Source: Wenzhouxiangella marina (lineage in GTDB: Bacteria > Pseudomonadota > Gammaproteobacteria > Xanthomonadales > Wenzhouxiangellaceae). From it: a stretch of DNA of 64,000 bases. Location: NCBI RefSeq assembly GCF_001187785.1, contig NZ_CP012154.1, positions 3,466,501 through 3,530,500 on the forward strand, read 5' to 3'. Position numbers and translations under genes: made by a program. Below the pieces are notes generated by a model, which was not told the origin of the DNA, did not search any database, and worked only from the letters and a program-made list of their open reading frames with translations. How positions within the stretch are numbered: the first letter of the stretch is position 1; the number at the start of each line of letters is the position of its first letter. Of this stretch, positions 60,575 to 64,000 are shown in pieces.

Positions 60575-61689
60575 CCCTCCTGAATCGTTGTCGCCCGCAG
60601 GCGCCGCGAGCCCCGCGCCTCCAGGACCGTCGGCACTTCACCGATGCCTCGAGCGCTCGATGACCCGCAGAATCCGAACCGCCCCCAACTCTAGCCCACA
60701 TCATTCACGAATGCACTCGCGCCCTTGCGTGGTCCTTGTCCGCATAGCGAATCTCCCTCGCTCGAAAACACGGCCAGGTATTCCGCTCGGTCGGAAAATT
60801 CGCCATGCGAACGATTCCCCGAGCAATCATCGCGGCGATTCATGAATGATGCGGGCTGGAGTGATTCATCTTCAAAGGCCATTTCATGGCCGGTGAGATG
60901 GGATTGCGACCGGGGTTCTTTCGCAGGCTGGCGCCTGCTTTGCCAAGGGCCGCAAACTGGCGCTTGCCCCGCTTCGCGGGAAGTCAAAATCAAAGGCTTT
61001 CGCCCACGCTTCGCTTGCTGGGCGAGTTTCTTTTGGCAGACGAACCAAAAGAAACCAAAAGTTCTGACGGCCATGAAGCCGCCCAGCGCAAAAGGACGCG
61101 CTGGGTCCCCTGCGATGCTCAGCCGGGTCGGGCGGTTTCGAACTCGCTCCGTTCGCTGCGCTCTCTCCACTCAGACATGCGAAACCGCTTTTTCCGACCC
61201 GGCCTGCGCTTCTCGGCGTCTCCAACGCCTAAGGCAAGATCAAAATCAACACCGGTCGGAGCATCACGTGCGGACGGTGACGCTCAAGGACTTCTTGCGC
61301 TTTGCGCAAACCGTCCATTCGCTTTCACCTGCACTTCGCTCGCTCTAGCGGGACCGGGCCGAGCGAAGCGATGGCCCGAGAAAGGTTTTCTGCCCTCGGT
61401 GGCGCCGAGTATCGCAGCGCCAGGCGGATCAGCGCCGCCGCGATGTCTGAGTGGAGAGAGCGCAGCGAACGGAGCGAGTTCGGCGGCGCCCGTCTGGACC
61501 GAGAAACGCAGGGGACCGGACGCAGTCCGGCGTCACCGCGGGCAACAGTCCTTTTGGTTCCTTTTGGGACGATTGCCAAAAGGAACCCGGCCCCGAAGGG
61601 GACGGAACGCCTTTGACTTTGACTTTCCCGCAAAGCGGGGCAAGCGCCAGCTTGCAAAGCCAACCCGGGCGCCAGCCCCCCTCAAAACC
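60575..61689. repeat. Gene-free 1.1 kb region with a large imperfect inverted repeat
   Basis: The left copy spans about 60917-61256 and the right copy about 61430-61672 in inverted orientation. Matching pieces include GGCGCTTGCCCCGCTTCGCG (left, about 60960) with its complement at about 61650, and GTTCGCTGCGCTCTCTCCAC (left, about 61150) with its complement at about 61450. Each copy holds an internal hairpin: 61026-61055 (GTTTCTTTTGG/CCAAAAGAAAC) and 61556-61587 (GGTTCCTTTTGG/CCAAAAGGAACC). No gene is convincing; open frames here are long only because of GC bias. I recall similar repeats between genes in Xanthomonadales. Confidence 0.75.
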
Positions 61690-62286
61690 TCAATCCGCAA
61701 TCGCCTCGAACTCGAACCAAAGCTCCACTTCATCCCCCACAAGCCCCCCTTCGATCCCGTAATCCATGCCCCATTCACTGCGGCGGATGGTCGTTCGGGC
61801 GGACAGGCCCAGGGTGTATTCCTCGTGGCCGAAGGGGTAGTCGGCGGCCTTGTTCAGCGTCGCGGAAAGGCTCACCGGTCGGGTCTGACCGAGCAGGGTC
61901 AGATTGCCGTCGACGGTGTGGCCGCCGGACTCGTCGACACGATGACCGGTGACTTCGAAGCGGATCTCCGGGTACTCGTCCGCGTCGAGAAAATCGCCGC
62001 CCTTGAGGTGATTGTCGCGGCGACGATGGTTGGTGAAGACGCTGTCGGCCGTTACCACCACCTCGCCATCGAGGAGGGCATTGGCCGCTTCGTCGTAGGT
62101 GAATCGACCCTCGGCTTCGAGGAACTGCCCGATCTGGCCGGCGTAGCCGATGTGGTCGACGCGGAAGACGATGGAGAAGTGCTCGTCGTCGATCTCGAAC
62201 TCGCGCGCTTCGGCACGGGCGTGCTCCGCGAATGAGAAAAGTGCGGGCGTTGCGATCATCAGAAGGGCATGGACAAGGGGTTTCAT
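61690..62286 (-). CDS. YceI family periplasmic protein
   Basis: A 198-residue lipocalin-like protein with a signal peptide (MKPLVHALLMIATPALFSFAEHARA). FEIDDEHFSIVFRVDHIGYAGQIGQF, VVVTADSVFTNHRRRDNHLKGGDFLDADEYPEIRFEV, and VDGNLTLLGQTRPVSLSATLN are the YceI signature. Members bind polyisoprenoid lipids in an eight-stranded barrel. The start overlaps the stop of the upstream CDP-alcohol phosphotransferase gene by 4 bp (ATGA), so a lipid-related operon is likely. Confidence 0.94.
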   Translation of the reverse strand: MKPLVHALLMIATPALFSFAEHARAEAREFEIDDEHFSIVFRVDHIGYAGQIGQFLEAEGRFTYDEAANALLDGEVVVTADSVFTNHRRRDNHLKGGDFLDADEYPEIRFEVTGHRVDESGGHTVDGNLTLLGQTRPVSLSATLNKAADYPFGHEEYTLGLSARTTIRRSEWGMDYGIEGGLVGDEVELWFEFEAIAD

Positions 62287-62999
62287 GACAGTCTCCAACG
62301 TTGCTGGTGGATGCGGCGCTGGCGGCGGATGAGCCAGAGGATGTCCAGCGCGAAGGAAAAGCTCAGCAGGGCCAGCGCCGAGGCGAGCGCCAGCACGATC
62401 AGGGGAGCCGGCAGACCGGGGATCAGGGCCACCATCAGGGCCGACACCTGCCAGACACAGATCAGTTTGCGACGAAAGCTCGGCGGCAGCGTGGCAGCCA
62501 GCCACGGCCAGCCGGCCATCGCCAGCAGGAAGGCATAGCGCATCAGACCGATGGCGAGCACCCAGGGACCGACGCGTTCGCCCACCAGCAAACCGGCGGA
62601 GAGCACCAGGATCAGTGCCGCATCGACTTCCATGTCGAAGCGCGCCCCGAAGTCACTGCTCTGCCCCAGTCGGCGCGCGAGCCGGCCGTCGATGCCGTCC
62701 AGGACCAGGGCGAACAGGGCCAGGCCGATGACGAGCCAGGAGCCGCCGGCGAAGATGCTCTGCTCGACGAGCCAACCCGCCATCAGGCTCACCAGGATGG
62801 CGCGAAGCAGGGTCACGCGATTGGCCCAACCGAAGGCCCTCGGCAAGTCGTCGGCCGATTGCCAGATCAGGGCGGCAAGGATCAGGTAGAGGCCGACCGT
62901 CACGGTGATCGAAAGGGCCGTGCTCTGGCCGAGCAGATCCGCGAGCCACAGCAAGAGAGCCAACGGCACCAGTCCGATGGACAGTTCGCGGATCGCCAT
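62283..62999 (-). CDS. CDP-alcohol phosphatidyltransferase family protein
   Basis: A 238-residue membrane enzyme. The catalytic motif D-G-x2-A-R-x8-G-x3-D-x3-D is present as DGIDGRLARRLGQSSDFGAR, followed by FDMEVDAA. Six membrane helices surround it (GLVPLALLLWLADLLG, ALFALVLDG, LLVGERVGPWVLAIGLMRYAFLLA). It transfers a phosphatidyl or similar group from a CDP-alcohol to an unknown acceptor. The ATG at 62999 gives a first hydrophobic helix; longer frames overlap the divergent gene and look non-homologous. It is coupled to yceI. Confidence 0.88.
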   Translation of the reverse strand: MAIRELSIGLVPLALLLWLADLLGQSTALSITVTVGLYLILAALIWQSADDLPRAFGWANRVTLLRAILVSLMAGWLVEQSIFAGGSWLVIGLALFALVLDGIDGRLARRLGQSSDFGARFDMEVDAALILVLSAGLLVGERVGPWVLAIGLMRYAFLLAMAGWPWLAATLPPSFRRKLICVWQVSALMVALIPGLPAPLIVLALASALALLSFSFALDILWLIRRQRRIHQQRWRLS

Positions 63000-63054
63000 G
63001 ACGCCAGGACGCAAGCTCGAGCTCCTCGTTACACTGACTACACAATCTGCCACG

Positions 63055-63066
63055 AATAATGCGCCC
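63055..63066 (+). promoter_or_regulatory. -10-like AATAAT directly upstream of the dehydrogenase start
   Basis: AATAAT at 63055-63060 ends six bases before the ATG at 63067, with no Shine-Dalgarno. This is the same geometry as at 1765, 2675 and 15072. Confidence 0.4.
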
Positions 63067-64000
63067 ATGGCGTCAACAAGCAACAGGCTGTCCGGCCAGG
63101 CCAGGGCCTTCTGGGTCACCGGTCCGGAGCAGGGCGAAATCCGCCCGGAACCGCTTGGTCCACCAGGCTGCGGCGAAGTGATGGTGGAAACGGACTTCAG
63201 CGCGATCTCGCGTGGCACCGAAGCCCTGGTCTACCGAGGCGAGGTACCGGAGAGCGAATGGGATCGCATGCGTGCGCCCTTCCAGCAGGGGGATTTCCCC
63301 GCGCCGGTGAAGTACGGCTATGCCTGCGTCGGCCGCGTGATCGACGGCGATGCCGAAACACCGGGGCAGGCCGTGTTCTGCCTGCATCCGCATCAGGACC
63401 GCTTCGTCGTGCCATCTTCTGCCGTGCTGCCGCTCCCGCCGGGGCTGCCACCCGAGCGCGCCGTGCTGGCCGCCAATATGGAAACCGCCCTGAACGCCCT
63501 CTGGGACAGCCGGGCCAGTGCCGGCGATCGCATCGCCGTGGTCGGTGCCGGCGTGGTCGGCGCCCTGACCGCCTGGCTGGCCGGGCGCATGCCCGGCACG
63601 GAGGTCACCCTCATCGATCGACTGCCCCAGCGCCAGGCCCTGGCCGCGGCCCTGGGCGTGGCCTTCGCCCTGCCCGAGGAGGCGCCGGGCGAGCAGGATC
63701 TGGTCGTCCACGCCAGCGCCAGCGAGGCGGGCCTGAATGGAGCGCTGGCACTGGCGGGCACCGAGGCCCGGATACTGGAGTTGAGCTGGTATGGCAGCCA
63801 GCGCCCGGCCGTGGCCCTGGGGCAGGCCTTCCATGCTCGCCGCCTGCAGCTGATTTCCAGCCAGGTCGGCCGCTTGCCGGTCGAACGGCGAGAGCGCTGG
63901 AGCCACCGCCGGCGTCTGAGCAAGGCGCTGGAGTTGTTGATCGACCCGGCGCTCGACACCCTGTTCAGCGGCGAGTCGGCCTTCGACGAGCTGCCCGATC
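63067..64000 (+). CDS. Zinc-type medium-chain dehydrogenase family protein, 3' truncated by window edge
   Basis: The frame starts at the ATG at 63067 and is open to the window end (311 codons seen). It has the MDR plan: an N-terminal catalytic domain (GCGEVMVETDFSAISRGTEALVYRG, VKYGYACVGRVIDGD) and a Rossmann domain (DRIAVVGAGVVGALTAWLAG, VTLIDRLPQRQALAAALG). The catalytic zinc Cys of typical ADHs is replaced by SRGTEA, as in the subgroup of zinc-binding dehydrogenases linked to lipid or pterin gene clusters. It is divergent from the CDP-alcohol phosphotransferase gene. Confidence 0.85.
   Translation, partial: MASTSNRLSGQARAFWVTGPEQGEIRPEPLGPPGCGEVMVETDFSAISRGTEALVYRGEVPESEWDRMRAPFQQGDFPAPVKYGYACVGRVIDGDAETPGQAVFCLHPHQDRFVVPSSAVLPLPPGLPPERAVLAANMETALNALWDSRASAGDRIAVVGAGVVGALTAWLAGRMPGTEVTLIDRLPQRQALAAALGVAFALPEEAPGEQDLVVHASASEAGLNGALALAGTEARILELSWYGSQRPAVALGQAFHARRLQLISSQVGRLPVERRERWSHRRRLSKALELLIDPALDTLFSGESAFDELPD

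Noticed and set aside
60917-61256. Degenerate transposase or phage remnant
   Set aside because: No transposase motif appears in any frame. The conserved parts are hairpins and blocks shared by both copies, which fits a structural repeat better.
60886-62235. A 449-codon frame across the repeat region
   Set aside because: It runs through both repeat copies and then antisense to yceI. It mixes repeat translation with a shadow frame.

Overview
This is a GC-rich (high-60s % by eye) chromosomal window from a free-living Gram-negative heterotroph. Gene content suggests a gammaproteobacterium near the Xanthomonadales/Chromatiales border; Wenzhouxiangella-like is my best guess. Pointers are PntAB, an exported truncated globin beside a DUF3034 protein, YajQ, HrpB, GTAG-type REP elements and many large secreted proteins. 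No tRNA, rRNA, CRISPR array, prophage or intact insertion sequence was seen. I ran no database search: family names come from motifs recognised in the translations.

Layout. 1-10 kb: a stomatin-type protein cut by the window edge, DUF924, a sirtuin, a sialidase-fold protein, a pirin, two tandem exported cyclophilins sharing an extra C-terminal domain, a lipoprotein, a saccharopine-dehydrogenase-like enzyme and PyrC. 10.2-11.8 kb: two GTAG REP-bounded elements (a third lies at 1.5 kb) and two small orphan exported proteins, one ending in a cysteine-rich tail. 11.9-24.8 kb: lipid kinase, DUF3034 and truncated globin, YajQ, acyltransferase, adenine deaminase, SDR, an MFS-PlsC fusion, an acyl-CoA dehydrogenase, an AbrB-Doc toxin-antitoxin pair and a membrane/YbjQ operon. 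24.8-31.6 kb: two exported proteins, then a run with an FAD oxidase, an amidohydrolase and a Na+/Ca2+ antiporter. 31.7-57.4 kb: house-keeping genes interleaved with large exported proteins (a 1,404-residue di-heme protein, a beta-helix protein, a DUF1800-DUF1501-cytochrome set, an FG-GAP protein and a TolB-like propeller). 57.5-64 kb: pntAB, a gene-free inverted repeat of about 0.75 kb within a 1.1 kb gap, YceI, a CDP-alcohol phosphotransferase and an incomplete dehydrogenase.

The most unusual signal is a short peptide, roughly [LIV]-F-x-[DS]-R-F, found in eight otherwise unrelated proteins, at least seven of them clearly exported. In six it lies at or within a few residues of the C-terminus, with no membrane helix or basic tail as in PEP-CTERM or GlyGly-CTERM. 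In two it lies near the N-terminus. Two unrelated proteins share the longer form DPDRIF-x-x-RF. I read it as a candidate undescribed sorting, anchoring or docking tag.

Other signals: three genes have apparent single-base frameshifts in short G/C runs; five genes have a -10-like hexamer 6-8 nt before the start codon and no Shine-Dalgarno, which suggests leaderless mRNAs; a CsbD-like gene lacks any usual start codon; and there are candidate sigma-54, FNR/Anr-like, LysR and toxin-antitoxin operator sites.
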